Positions 24,357 to 35,500 of a stretch of DNA of 64,000 nt are shown here, in pieces; the first letter of the stretch is position 1; each line of letters starts with the position of its first letter. The DNA comes from an uncultured Prevotellaceae bacterium (GTDB lineage: Bacteria; Bacteroidota; Bacteroidia; Bacteroidales; Bacteroidaceae): contig CADCEQ010000006.1 of NCBI GenBank assembly GCA_902800435.1, positions 1 to 64,000 of the forward strand, written 5' to 3'. The position numbers and the translations under genes were made by a program. A model generated the notes under the pieces. The model had not been told where the DNA came from. It worked only from the letters and a program-made list of their open reading frames with translations, and searched no databases.

Positions 24357-26219
24357 ATGTCAAACAACAAAGAGAAACTCTTCAGCGAGTTCCAGGCGCC
24401 AACCACCCAGGAGTGGCTCGACAAGATTGAGGTTGACCTGAAAGGGGCCGACTTCCAGAAACGACTCGTGTGGAGAACAAACGAAGGTTTTAACGTGCAG
24501 CCCTTCTACCGCCGCGAGGACTTGAAGGACCTGAAGGCGGTCGATTCGCTGCCAGGTGAGTTCCCGTTCGTACGCGGCAACAAGAAGGACAACAACCTCT
24601 GGTTCGTCCGTCAGGACATCAAGGCCGACGATGCCAAGGCTGCCAATGCGAAGGCGCTCGACGTGCTGAACAAGGGCGTCGACTCGCTCGGTTTCCAGAT
24701 TGCCGGCAAGGACGTCAGCAAGGAGTTCGTGGCTACGCTGCTCGACGGCATCCTGCCGCAGTATGTGGAGCTGAACTTCAAGACCTGTCAGCGCCACTGC
24801 GTGGAGCTGGCCGAGATTCTGGTGGCTTACTTCAAGGAGAAGGCCTATCCGCTGGACGAGCTGAAGGGTAGCATCAACTTCGACCCCATCAGCAAGATGA
24901 TGTGCAAGGGCAAGGACACCTCTGCCGCCCTTGAGTTTGCCAAGCCGCTCATCGAAGCGCTGAAGGAACTGCCCGGCTACAAGTGCATCAACGTGAACAG
25001 CGTCCAGCTGAACAATGCCGGTGCCTACATCTACCAGGAGCTGGGCTATGCCCTGGCCTGGGGTGCTGAGTACCTGAACCTGCTCACTGAGGCCGGCGTC
25101 GACGCTACCGAGGCTGCCAAGCGCATCAAGTTCAACATGGGCGTCTCGGAGAACTACTTCATGGAGATTGCGAAGTTCCGCGCCGCCCGCCTGCTCTGGG
25201 CTCAGATTGTGAAGCAGTACGAACCCAAGTGCGACTGTGCTTGCCAGATGCACGTCTGCGCCTATACGTCGGAGTATAATCAGACGCTGTTCGACAGCTA
25301 CGTCAACCTGCTGCGCTCGCAGACCGAGACGATGTCGGCCGCTCTTGCCAACGTCGACTCCATCGTCGTCACGCCGTTCGACAAGCCTTACGAGCAGCCG
25401 ACGGAGTTTGCCGAGCGCATTGCCCGCAACCAGCAGCTGCTGCTGAAGGAGGAGGCTCACTTCGACAAGCTGGTCGACGTGGCAGGCGGTTCCTACACCA
25501 TCGAGCACCTGACCGACGCCATCGCCAGGGAGGGCTGGAAGCTGTTCCTCGCCATCGAGGAGGCCGGCGGATTCCTTGCCGAAGTCCTGAAGGGTAACGT
25601 CACGAACGCCGTGAACGCCACCAACGACAAGCGTCACGCCGCTGCCGCCACCCGCCGCGAATTCATCCTGGGCACCAACCAGTTCCCGAACTTCACGGAG
25701 ACCAGCGAGGGCAAGCAACCCGCCTGTTCAGTATGTTGCTGTACTACAGCAATAGACGGGACGGAGGCCGAGCTGCCTAAGCTGAACAAGCAGCGCCTCG
25801 CCTCGGAGTTTGAGACCCTGCGCCTCTCGACCGAGAAGGCTGAGAAGCAGCCCATCGCCTTCATGCTGACCATCGGCAACCTGGCCATGCGTCAGGCCCG
25901 TGCACAGTTCTCGTGCAACTTCCTGGCCGCCGCCGGTTACAAGGTGATGGACAACCTCGGCTTCAAGACCGTCGAGGAGGGTGTCGATGCCGCCTTGGAG
26001 GCCAAGGCCGACATCGTGGTCATCTGCTCGAGCGACGACGAGTATGCTGAGTATGCCATCCCCGCCTTCCAGTATCTCGCCGGCCGTGCCATGTTCGTCG
26101 TGGCCGGTGCTCCCGCCTGCTCAGAGGACCTCAAGGCCGCCGGTATTGAGAACTTCATTCACGTTAAGTCTAACCAGCTCGAAACGCTCAAGGCGTATAA
26201 TGCTAAACTCGGAATCTAA
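24357..26219 (+). CDS. mutA: Methylmalonyl-CoA mutase small (beta) subunit, 620 aa
   Basis: The small subunit lacks catalysis but pairs with MutB to interconvert succinyl-CoA and (R)-methylmalonyl-CoA. The sequence shows the mutase barrel ([61 protein letters not shown]) and, at 500-620, a degenerate B12-like domain ([28 protein letters not shown]) without the DxHxxG histidine, as expected for MutA. ATG 24357 ([16 protein letters not shown]) follows the promoter; the frame is open upstream to 24243, but that would span the promoter. A run of cysteines ([12 protein letters not shown]) lies between barrel and B12-like domain. The gene ends 2 bases before mutB. Confidence 0.95.
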   Translation: MSNNKEKLFSEFQAPTTQEWLDKIEVDLKGADFQKRLVWRTNEGFNVQPFYRREDLKDLKAVDSLPGEFPFVRGNKKDNNLWFVRQDIKADDAKAANAKALDVLNKGVDSLGFQIAGKDVSKEFVATLLDGILPQYVELNFKTCQRHCVELAEILVAYFKEKAYPLDELKGSINFDPISKMMCKGKDTSAALEFAKPLIEALKELPGYKCINVNSVQLNNAGAYIYQELGYALAWGAEYLNLLTEAGVDATEAAKRIKFNMGVSENYFMEIAKFRAARLLWAQIVKQYEPKCDCACQMHVCAYTSEYNQTLFDSYVNLLRSQTETMSAALANVDSIVVTPFDKPYEQPTEFAERIARNQQLLLKEEAHFDKLVDVAGGSYTIEHLTDAIAREGWKLFLAIEEAGGFLAEVLKGNVTNAVNATNDKRHAAAATRREFILGTNQFPNFTETSEGKQPACSVCCCTTAIDGTEAELPKLNKQRLASEFETLRLSTEKAEKQPIAFMLTIGNLAMRQARAQFSCNFLAAAGYKVMDNLGFKTVEEGVDAALEAKADIVVICSSDDEYAEYAIPAFQYLAGRAMFVVAGAPACSEDLKAAGIENFIHVKSNQLETLKAYNAKLGI

Positions 26220-26221
26220 TT

Positions 26222-28390
26222 ATGGCACGCAAGAATTTTAGTAACATAGATATCTACGCTGGCATCCAGCAGAAGGACGGCCAGCAGTGGCAGAAGGAGA
26301 ATGGCATCAGCGCTAACTGGCGTACGCCCGAGCAGATTGACATTCAGCCCGTTTATACCAAGGAAGACCTCGAAGGCATGGAGCACCTCGACTTCACGGC
26401 CGGTATTCCGCCCTACCTCCGCGGTCCGTACTCGATGATGTATCCGTTCCGTCCGTGGACCATCCGCCAGTATGCCGGATTCTCGACGGCTGAGGAGTCG
26501 AACGCTTTCTATCGCCGTAACCTCGCCAGCGGCCAGAAGGGCCTCTCCGTGGCCTTCGACCTGCCGACACACCGTGGCTACGACCCCGACAACGCTCGTG
26601 TGGTGGGCGACGTGGGTAAGGCCGGCGTGTCAATCTGCAACGAGGAGAACATGAAGGTGCTGTTCAGCGGTATTCCCCTCAACAAGATGTCGGTCTCGAT
26701 GACCATGAACGGTGCCGTGCTGCCCATCCTGGCTTTCTACATCGTGGCCGGTCTGGAGCAGGGCGCCCAGCTTGAGGAGATGGCCGGAACAATTCAGAAC
26801 GACATCCTGAAGGAGTTCATGGTGCGCAATACCTATATCTATCCGCCCGCATTCTCGATGAAGATCATCGCCGACATCTTCGAGTACACCTCGCAGAAGA
26901 TGCCGAAGTTCAACTCGATTTCTATCTCAGGCTACCACATGCAGGAGGCTGGTGCCACCGCCGACATTGAGCTGGCCTACACGCTGGCCGACGGTATGGA
27001 CTACCTGCGCACGGGTGTCAACGCCGGTATCGACGTCGACGCCTTTGCTCCGCGTCTCAGCTTCTTCTGGGCCATCGGCATGAACCACTTCATGGAGATT
27101 GCCAAGATGCGCGCAGGCCGTCTGTTGTGGGCCAAGATTGTGAAGTCGTTCGGTGCCAAGAACCCGAAGTCGCTGGCCCTGCGTACCCACTCGCAGACAT
27201 CCGGCTGGTCACTTACCGAACAGGACCCCTTCAACAATGTTGGCCGTACCTGTATCGAGGCTATGGCAGCCGTCTTGGGCCACACCCAGTCGCTGCACAC
27301 CAACGCACTCGACGAGGCTATCGCCCTGCCTACCGACTTCTCGGCCCGTATCGCCCGTAACACGCAGATTTACATCCAGAACGAGACGAAGGTCTGCAAG
27401 CAGATTGACCCGTGGGCTGGCTCTTATTACGTTGAGACGCTGACCAACGAGCTGGTTCACAAGGCTTGGGAGCACATTCAGGAGATTGAGAAGCTCGGCG
27501 GTATGGCCAAGGCCATCGAGACCGGTCTGCCCAAAATGCGTATCGAGGAGGCTTCGGCCCGCACGCAGGCCCGTATCGACAGTGGCGTACAGACCATCGT
27601 CGGTATCAACAAGTACCGTCTGGACCACGAGGATCCCATCGACATCCTTGAGGTCGACAACACCGCCGTGCGCAAGCAGCAGGAGGAGAGCCTGGCTCAG
27701 GTTCGCGCTACCCGCGACGAGGCCGCCTGTCAGGCTGCCCTCAAGGCCATCACCGACTGCGTCCGCGACTTCAAGGAAGGCCGCAAGTCGGAGAACAACC
27801 TGCTCGACCTGGCCGTCAAGGCCGCCCAGCTGCGTTGTACGTTGGGAGAGATTTCGGATGCCTGCGAAGAAATCGTGGGCCGTTATAAAGCAGTAATCAG
27901 AACAATTTCAGGCGTGTACAGTTCAGAAAGCAAAAACGATGCGAACTTCGAGAAGGCCAAGCAGATGACCGACGAGTTTGCCAAGAGAGAAGGCCGTCGC
28001 CCGCGTATCTTCATAGCCAAGATGGGACAGGACGGTCACGACCGTGGTGCAAAAGTAGTGGCAACGGGCTATGCCGACTGCGGCTTCGACGTCGATATGG
28101 GTCCGCTGTTCCAGACGCCCGCCGAGGCTGCCCGCGAGGCCGTCGAGAACGACGTCCACATCGTCGGTGCCTCTTCGTTGGCTGCCGGTCACAAGACCCT
28201 CATCCCGCAGCTCATCGAGGAGCTGAAGAAACTGGGCCGCGAGGACATCATGGTCACCGCCGGCGGTGTCATTCCCGCCCAGGACTACGACTTCCTCTAC
28301 AAGGCCGGTGTGGCCTGCATCTTCGGTCCCGGCACCCCCGTGCCTTACTCAGCCGTTGAGATGATGAAGATTCTGCTCGATGAGGAGTAA
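26222..28390 (+). CDS. mutB: Methylmalonyl-CoA mutase large (alpha) subunit, 722 aa
   Basis: The catalytic, B12-binding subunit. The TIM barrel holds [44 protein letters not shown] (CoA and substrate contacts) and [16 protein letters not shown]. The C-terminal cobalamin domain has [10 protein letters not shown] with the cobalt-ligand His at about 606, then [12 protein letters not shown] and GGVIP. Length (about 720) is typical. Together with MutA it feeds methylmalonyl-CoA to epimerase and decarboxylase in propionate production. Translation is probably coupled to mutA (2-base gap). The hairpin at 28399-28431 ends the transcript. No cobalamin riboswitch is visible upstream. Confidence 0.97.
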   Translation: MARKNFSNIDIYAGIQQKDGQQWQKENGISANWRTPEQIDIQPVYTKEDLEGMEHLDFTAGIPPYLRGPYSMMYPFRPWTIRQYAGFSTAEESNAFYRRNLASGQKGLSVAFDLPTHRGYDPDNARVVGDVGKAGVSICNEENMKVLFSGIPLNKMSVSMTMNGAVLPILAFYIVAGLEQGAQLEEMAGTIQNDILKEFMVRNTYIYPPAFSMKIIADIFEYTSQKMPKFNSISISGYHMQEAGATADIELAYTLADGMDYLRTGVNAGIDVDAFAPRLSFFWAIGMNHFMEIAKMRAGRLLWAKIVKSFGAKNPKSLALRTHSQTSGWSLTEQDPFNNVGRTCIEAMAAVLGHTQSLHTNALDEAIALPTDFSARIARNTQIYIQNETKVCKQIDPWAGSYYVETLTNELVHKAWEHIQEIEKLGGMAKAIETGLPKMRIEEASARTQARIDSGVQTIVGINKYRLDHEDPIDILEVDNTAVRKQQEESLAQVRATRDEAACQAALKAITDCVRDFKEGRKSENNLLDLAVKAAQLRCTLGEISDACEEIVGRYKAVIRTISGVYSSESKNDANFEKAKQMTDEFAKREGRRPRIFIAKMGQDGHDRGAKVVATGYADCGFDVDMGPLFQTPAEAAREAVENDVHIVGASSLAAGHKTLIPQLIEELKKLGREDIMVTAGGVIPAQDYDFLYKAGVACIFGPGTPVPYSAVEMMKILLDEE

Positions 28391-28398
28391 AAGAAAAA

Positions 28399-28431
28399 GC
28401 GGCGTATCCACATTTGGATGCGCCGCCTTTT
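28399..28431 (+). terminator. Terminator after mutB
   Basis: GCGGCGTATCC (28399-28409) pairs with GGATGCGCCGC (28416-28426), with one G-U pair and a 6-base loop, followed by CTTTT. Read on the minus strand it also has A-rich/T-rich flanks (GAAAAAGC becomes GCTTTTTC), so it may also end the 49-residue peptide transcript arriving from the right. Confidence 0.85.
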
Positions 28432-28437
28432 ATAAGT

Positions 28438-28587
28438 TCACATATCGTCGCTTATCATGTCGATATAGATAATGTCGCGAGCGAAACTCTCTTCGGTAGT
28501 GAAGCTGTCGCTTGCACTTAATAACAGGCTTTCGGTTGTACCGATGTCCAATGCCTCTATCCGGGGAGTGATATATTTTTTCTTCAT
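28438..28587 (-). CDS. Small peptide gene, 49 aa, translationally coupled
   Basis: The minus-strand ATG at 28587 opens a 49-codon frame beginning MKKKYITPRIEALDIG and ending with DM before TGA (28440-28438). A strong Shine-Dalgarno sequence, AAGGAGGTGA, precedes it. That motif is formed by the last codons and stop of the upstream gene (AGG AGG TGA), only five bases from the ATG. The peptide has no signal sequence and is acidic after residue 10. Its opening (Met, two or three Lys, Tyr, small residues, Pro, acidic) resembles very short conserved proteins often found near T9SS or surface genes in Prevotella and relatives. No function is known to me. Coupling to the LamG operon is the best clue. 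Confidence 0.7.
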   Translation of the reverse strand: MKKKYITPRIEALDIGTTESLLLSASDSFTTEESFARDIIYIDMISDDM

Positions 28588-28592
28588 GTTGG

Positions 28593-29576
28593 TCACCTCC
28601 TTACAATCATCTTTTTCCCGTTTACCACGTAGAAGCCTGGCAGTAGGTGCTGGGCGTCAATCTTCTCTCCCTTCAAGTTATAGACACCGCTTCTCTCTTC
28701 ATCACTTCTCGCGTCCTTGACACCAGTTGACTCGTCAGTCGACCACTTTATGCCGCGTACGCCGCTGGGGAAGTCGGCGATGTAGGCACGGTTCGCAGGA
28801 ATGGTGGAGCCGGTGAAGAGCCAGAAGCCTATCTCCCCGCTCTCATTCGAGTGGCCTAAGGTTAGTATGCTGTTGGCCTTTACCTCTGTTACTTCTGTAG
28901 CTCCCATGAGCATTGAGATTTGAGGTCTCAGGCTTGAGACTTGCTCGGCATTGGCCACCGAAGTGCCCCATTTGCAAGTGGTCATCCCCTCGGTACATTG
29001 TAGCAGCACGGGCATATCCTTCGGAAGAACGGTGGCTTTTATCTGCTCAATCTTCAATTCAGAGTTTTCGATGCGGGTGGCATTCCATAAGGTAACGCCT
29101 GGAGGAACGCAGCCGTTGAAGGGCAGACATGCCGTTGCCCATCCTTCTGCCGTGAACGTTGTTTCGACAGTGGTTGAAGGGACATCGAGGCTGTACGGGG
29201 CAGACGGTGTCCCCACTGCACCATTGTATTGGAAGATGACGTTGCCGGGATCTACTTCGGCAATGGCTCCATCGTGGAAGACCTTGAAGAAGAGTTTTTC
29301 GCCACTCGCATCACCATATACCGTGAGGTAGGTCACGCCAGGATTGCTTTCGTCGTGCGGACTGCCCTTGCCTCGAATATCGTCGCCGCAGTAGACAGCG
29401 ATGACGACATCGTCAGTAAGCATCACGCCGTTCATCGTGGCCTTGACAGCCATCGTCATGGTTCCGTAGTAGTCATGGAGTTTGACTTCAGGGAACGGAC
29501 CGGACGTCTGGGCCACTATGCCGGCACTCCCGAGAAGGAGTGCCAGCAGGCCATAAACTCTTTTCCTGATATTCAT
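28593..29576 (-). CDS. Exported protein with domain shared with the giant LamG protein and T9SS-like tail, 327 aa
   Basis: Residues 1-22 are a signal peptide (MNIRKRVYGLLALLLGSAGIVA). Residues about 38-125 contain a beta-sandwich unit (MTMAVKATMNG, VVIAVYCGDDIRG, GVTYLTVYGD, LFFKVFHDG, GTPSAPYSLDV) that also occurs twice in the neighbouring 3153-residue protein. A second region (about 130-270) has GWATACLPFNGCVPPGV and the Pro/Gly-rich end of a large exported repeat protein. The C-terminus, GVYNLKGEKIDAQHLLPGFYVVNGKK, resembles a short T9SS type A sorting tail. An in-frame repeat-like segment (RIENSELKIEQI) sits at about residues 165-177. Its start overlaps the stop of the giant gene by four bases (ATGA). 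Confidence 0.8.
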   Translation of the reverse strand: MNIRKRVYGLLALLLGSAGIVAQTSGPFPEVKLHDYYGTMTMAVKATMNGVMLTDDVVIAVYCGDDIRGKGSPHDESNPGVTYLTVYGDASGEKLFFKVFHDGAIAEVDPGNVIFQYNGAVGTPSAPYSLDVPSTTVETTFTAEGWATACLPFNGCVPPGVTLWNATRIENSELKIEQIKATVLPKDMPVLLQCTEGMTTCKWGTSVANAEQVSSLRPQISMLMGATEVTEVKANSILTLGHSNESGEIGFWLFTGSTIPANRAYIADFPSGVRGIKWSTDESTGVKDARSDEERSGVYNLKGEKIDAQHLLPGFYVVNGKKMIVRR

Positions 29577-32500
29577 TTCACAGTCTTCTTTTGTCCGTTA
29601 ATGATATAGACACCCTTAGAGAGCTTGCGTCGGTTGTCTTTCAGATCAACCTTGCGGCCCTGCAGGTCGTAGACAGATGTGTCCTTGTCACCATTGAGAA
29701 TTTCCCAGATGCCAGTAGCCTCGCTCAGGTCGATGACCAGCGGACTGTCAGGCGAGCCATAGACGCCGTCCACTTCGTAGCTGACCGTCTTTGAGGCATC
29801 GAACACCTTGTCGCCGATGGCCACCTTGAAGGTGAGCGTCGTTTCGTCATCGCCGGGAATGGTGAGGTAGGCCACACCCTCGCCGTTAGTCAGTTTTGCC
29901 GTGCGGCACTCGTCGTCAGCAAAGACACCCAATTCCGTGTTGCCAAGAGTCTTGCCGGCAGCCGTCAGTTTGACGGTCATGATGGCATTGTTGGCATAAT
30001 TGCGGAAGTTGATGGGCTGGAAGAAACCGTTTTCGTTAACGTTTCTGCTTTCGTTCACGGCTCTTGCAGCAGCGAGAGCAGCAGCCGGATAGCCGAACAG
30101 TCGGTCTTCATCGGTGTTACTCTTCACCATATAGCCGACGCCAGGCTCCATCATGGGCAGTGAGCCGGCCCACTCGTAGGTGTCGAAGTAGGTTACGCCA
30201 CTCTGACCCTTCAGGATGTCGCCGTTCACGGGCTGCATGCCAGAAAGGGCATCGCTGATGGCTGCCACCTGCCGACCATAATAGCCGATCCAGTTCCAGT
30301 TCTTCTTCACTATGATTGGGCATTCATCCGGGTCGACGGGTTTGCCTACGATGCGCAGTTTGCGGTCTGCCTTCAGCTGGACGGCATACATCTGGTCATT
30401 GGTCATGTCAGTCAGATCACCCTTCCATTTGCCATTCTCGTTCATCGTCCAATCGGTCTGGCTCTTGACGGTGATGACGTCATCGACAATCTTCTCGAAG
30501 ACGGCGGGTACGGTCATGGTGTCGGTCTTGACATAGAGCGACAGCCAGTTCCAACCGGCCTTCAGGTCGGTCGACTGTTCAATCAGGTCAACAACGGTGA
30601 AGACGACCGGTGCGTCGTACTTGCCTATCAATGCCAACGGTGTGAAAGTAATCTCGCGGTCGGGCGTGACTACCGGGTATAGCGTACCGGTAGAGGCGTC
30701 GAAGGCGCGGAAGGTCACCTCCTTGTCGTTGTCATCGTTGCCATAGATGTCCATCGTGATGAAGCTGCCGTCGTAGCGCTCCTTATAAACGGGATGAGCC
30801 ACGCCGCGGCACTCCTCGCCGATGAATGCGGCAATGATGTCGTCCTCGTCGTCCATGGGAACGTTCTTGATATCCACGCGGCCGATGACGTTCATCGAGA
30901 ACTCATAATCCTTCGGGTTGACGCTCCACTCGGGCATCTTGCCCGTCACCTTCACATTGATGGTGAGCGGCGTCTCGATGCCGTCATTACCCTTCAGGTA
31001 GACAGTCTCCTCGTACTTGCCGATGGGCGTTGCTGGACTGACAGTGAAGGTCACGCTGGTCTCCGCTAGCGGGTTCGTCGTGCCGTACTCGCTGCTGGCC
31101 TGCAGCCATGAAGGCATGCCGCTGAGCGTCCACATCTGCTGCTTGCCGCCCTTGTTGACGATGGTGGCGGTAATGCTGCTTTCACTCTTCACCTCCTGCG
31201 TCACGCTCAGTGCATCATCAGCCCAAACAAGTTCGTTGCGGTTGACGAAAGCACTCCAGATAGCAGGTATAGAGTAGTTCCCGTTAGCGTCGCAGACGTC
31301 GCGTACCACGAAGTTTAGCGTGCATCCTTCGATGGTGGCGGGATCTTCGTCGATGTCAATGACAATCTTTGTGTCGGACGCCGTGAAGGTAAAGCTGACA
31401 GCCGTCTCTATGGGCTTTGTACGAAGTGCGGGAGCCTCGTCTACATAGTTGAGATCTGAAAGTTGAGAGTTGAACGTCAGGAGTTGTGCCTTGGTCGTAT
31501 TGCCGGTGAGACAGGAGTCTGTGCCAGCGATGATTACTTGGTCGTACTCATCGAACGTCTTGTCCTCGAATGGGAAGTAGAGGATGAGTCCGTCCTCCTG
31601 ACCTGTAAGGCGCACCTTGCGGTTGTTTGCCAACTGAGTAGCGTTCAGCGTGGCATCCCAGAGGCGCAGTTCATCGATCTGTCCCTTGAACGGGCGGTCG
31701 AACTTATAGGCGATATCGCCTTCCATAATGGTGTTGCGGCGGGCACCCATCATCAGACGGTCGGTATTTATGGGACCAACGTTAGCGGTGCTGGTGGACA
31801 GTACGCGGTTTCCATCTACATAGATGGCCGCTGCGCCCTGATGCAGTACATTGAGGGCCACATGGTGCCATGCGTTGTCGGTCAAGTTGTCGCTACTGGT
31901 TGCGAGTACGATGCCGTCGGCCTCCTTGTAAGCACTCTTGCCAGTGAACTGAAGCTGTCCGTCAACATTCATCCAAAGTGCCACTTCGCCCATCTGCAAG
32001 AGTTGTGCCTCGCCCGTCTGTGCGTCGCCGCGCATCCAGAACTCAATAGCATAGTCGTCGTCGGGGAATACTGGTAAGTCGCCAGCACTCACGGACAGAT
32101 ACTTATCGCCGTCCAGAACGATGGCCTTGTTCTCGTTGTTCAGATACCAAGTCTCGTCGGCCATCGTCATATGACGGTTGCGGGCGTAGTCGCGGATGGT
32201 GGTGCCTTCGCCCTCGTTCATCTTCCAATAGCCGATGAGGTGACGTGTTGACGGGTTCTTGCTCTTGGAGCGGTTGGCCAATGCGCTGGCGATGTCGTGT
32301 GCCTCGTCCCAGAGCAGCAGCTCGTGCATGGCACCCTTTATGTTCTTACCCACGGCGAGCGGGCCGTTGCCTTTGTAGGCCACGACGTCTTTGTCGTTGA
32401 AGAAACTGATGTCTTTGCCATCGTATGCTACGGAAGCACTCAGTTTGCCGCTCGTCTCGCCGGCCTTGTAGGTAATGGTGAGGAAAGCCCACGTATCTGT

Positions 32501-35500
32501 CGGCACAACCGCGCTCGAGGTGTAGGTTGTACCTGCGATATCAACTACCAGATTGCCATCGGCATTCGTACTGACAGTGAACTTGTTGGTACCTTCGCCA
32601 TGGCTCAGGATGGTTCCTTCGCCACTGACATACAGCCAGGTGTCAATGGAGAAGTCCTTCTCAGCGAGTCCGATGCTGGCCTCGGTGGCAGCAGTGCCAT
32701 TGGTGTTCTGCATCGAGAGTGCTGTCTCGTGGGCAATGGTGGCACCGTTCAACACACCCGTCACCCTGAAGTTGCCCGTCTTGGTCAGGTCGCCATTCAA
32801 GAAGGCCTCATTGAACGTGATGCTCAGGTCGTCGCCGATGTCAAGGATGCCGTCGCTGGGCTCGGGCTGACCGAGCGGACGCGGACGTTGCATATCCTTC
32901 ACCAGAGAAATTTCCTGGCTGGAGCGTGTGATCTCGTCAGTGCCGTAGTCGCTCACAGAGAGGACGCGGAACACATACTCGCCGTCCGTGAAGTTATTCA
33001 TTGGCAGTCTGTAGGTCACCTTCGCGCCGCTTGTTGGGAGCAGTTCGTTGTTTGTGGTCAAATCATCCTCTTTGAGTACATACTCGCGCAAGAGTGTCCA
33101 GTCTGTAGCGCCTTGCTTCTTATACTGGATGCGGAAGGCCTTTAGGCCGAGATAGTTCCGGTCGAAGCCCGAGAAGGTCAGATCGAGGTCTGTCTTCGTC
33201 TGGATGTTCATTACCGTCTTGGACAATGCCAGATCGACGGGCGACGATGAGGGAACGAAGTGGGCCGAGATATACACTGTATCAGAGATGAGTTCCCACG
33301 TGCTGGTCGGATCGTACTGGCACTGCGAAGCTAAGACTATAGCGATGCTGTCATAGTTTAGCACATCTTCCTTGGTCTGCTTCAACTGAAGGGCCTTGGT
33401 CACGGTCGTGCCTGCCGGAATCTTAATGATACGGCTGTCGGTGATGGCTTTACCGTCAATCATCAGATTTGCGCCATCGGGATTTGTTTCGTCGTCCACG
33501 AGCAGACGGTAATACACATCTTCGTCGATCTCCGAAGCATTGCTCAGACGCAACGTGTAATTGGCTATGCCGCCGGTTGGGACGTCGCTCACAATGGGCA
33601 CATCGACGTCAATCTGCGGCACCTCAATCTGCATGGTAGCTTCCATGATGGTGGTGCCTGGCTTGTAATACTTGGTCGCCACTTGTCCTTCGTACGGGCA
33701 GCATGTCTGTCCGCCACGGGTGTGGAAGATGGGACCGAAGTCGCCATAATTGTACACATCGACCGAGATGGCGTCGTCGTCGCCGTCTTCTGCCAGCGTG
33801 TAGCTGAAGGTGGTCTCGTGCGTGTACGTCGTGTCGTTCACGTGATGTTCGCCGCCGAACGTCTCATCTTGAATATGAATGTTGAATCCGAAATCGTTGA
33901 TGGCAAATCCTGTGCTGTTGTCCAGAATCAAGCCACCTGATATCTTCCAATCGCGAGAATAGGTGGTATCGTTCTGCACCGTGGTCTCGTAGGTGTAGGA
34001 TGTGCCGGAGTCGAAAGAGTAATTCTTTCCATAGTTGTCGCCGAACTTCTTACGTTTCTCCCATGCTTTCACCTTCTCCTCCTCGTTGTCACGCAGGCGG
34101 TCCTTCCAGTTCTCTATCTGACAGTTGACCCAGGCCACCGAGTCCGTGGCAACCTGCACACCAGGAACCTTAAACTTGCTATAAGTCCCCTCGGTACCGA
34201 ATTTCGGGTCGTCGGGCGACAAAGTGGTCAGATAGACTGTATGGTCGGTATCGTTATGGTAGGTGTCGATGTTGCTCTGGGTGGTGGTGGTCAGGAACTT
34301 CTTGCGCATCAACTCGTAGTTGGGCAACATCACGTTTTCGATGTAGTTCTGCGTGTACATGAACATCGTACCGAATTGGATACTTGTCTGGAAGATATCT
34401 TCCAAACCAATCTCAACATCATTGCCAGACTGGCGTCTGAGGTCCAAATCGCGAACCTTGCCAAACAGGAGATTGGAGGAGTGACCGATGAACACATCAC
34501 CTTGGGCGCCTACATATTCCGGTGAGGCAGACGTGCTGATGCTCTGTGTCACACTCGTCGTCTCTACCCACGTCGTCGAAGTCTCGTTCTCGTATTCCGT
34601 CTTCGCGCCCACTTCCAGATCGTCGCAAGCTTCTGTCTCCTCCATATCAATTATGCCCGCGCCAATGCCAATGACTTTATGGAAACCAAACTTGTGCTTA
34701 AACGAAGCAGCGAAGTTCTCGGTAAAGGTCGAGCCCTCAACCTTGCTTATAGTCTTCGACGATCCAGTCTTCCACTCAGTGAACGAGTTGGTTCCCGGCG
34801 GGTCGCGCAATACCATGCTCACCTTCTCTGGACCGGCCGTCACAAAGTTGTTGCCAGTGGGCAGACTGCCAAGGATGATACCAGTCATTCCGTTGCCGTC
34901 CCATTGTTTGAAAGCACCTCCGACCTCGTAGGTCATCGAGATGGTACGGGTGTAGGGCTCGGCGATGTTAGGTAAACCGGCCTTCCAACGGTATTTGGCG
35001 TGACCTAGGCTGTCCAATTGCAACTGGTTCTCCTGCAGACCAGCAGTAGAGCCTGGAGCGTGGTCGCCTACCTGCTCATAATACACATGCTGCTCTGACG
35101 AGAGGGCATTGCTGATGGTCACGATATTTCCGTTCAAAGGTACATGATCCAACTTACCATTGTCAGCATTCTCGTACTCTTCATAGCCCTCGATCAGGAA
35201 CGTGTATGGGTCGCCTTGGATGAATAGTGGCGATTTGTAGCCTGAGACACCGTAGTTGTAAGTCACCACGTCGCCCTCCACACTGTAGATATCGTTGAGC
35301 TCTATTTCGCCCAAGTCGTCCTGGATCTTGTAGCTGTCTATACCGAACGAACCGTCTTCGCGTCCTTCCTGCTTCACCGTGAACGTCGGCGGGCAGTGAT
35401 ACGTCTGGCTAAGCTTCGTGTTGTACTCGTACAACTCATAGCTCTCGCCGTCGTCAGCATACAGCGTGTCGGTGTATGCCATCAGCGGCGACGTCAGGTC

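Noticed and set aside
24180..24360. Cobalamin riboswitch upstream of mutA
   Set aside because: The B12-box consensus and the expected long structured leader are absent; the leader is only about 45 bases.
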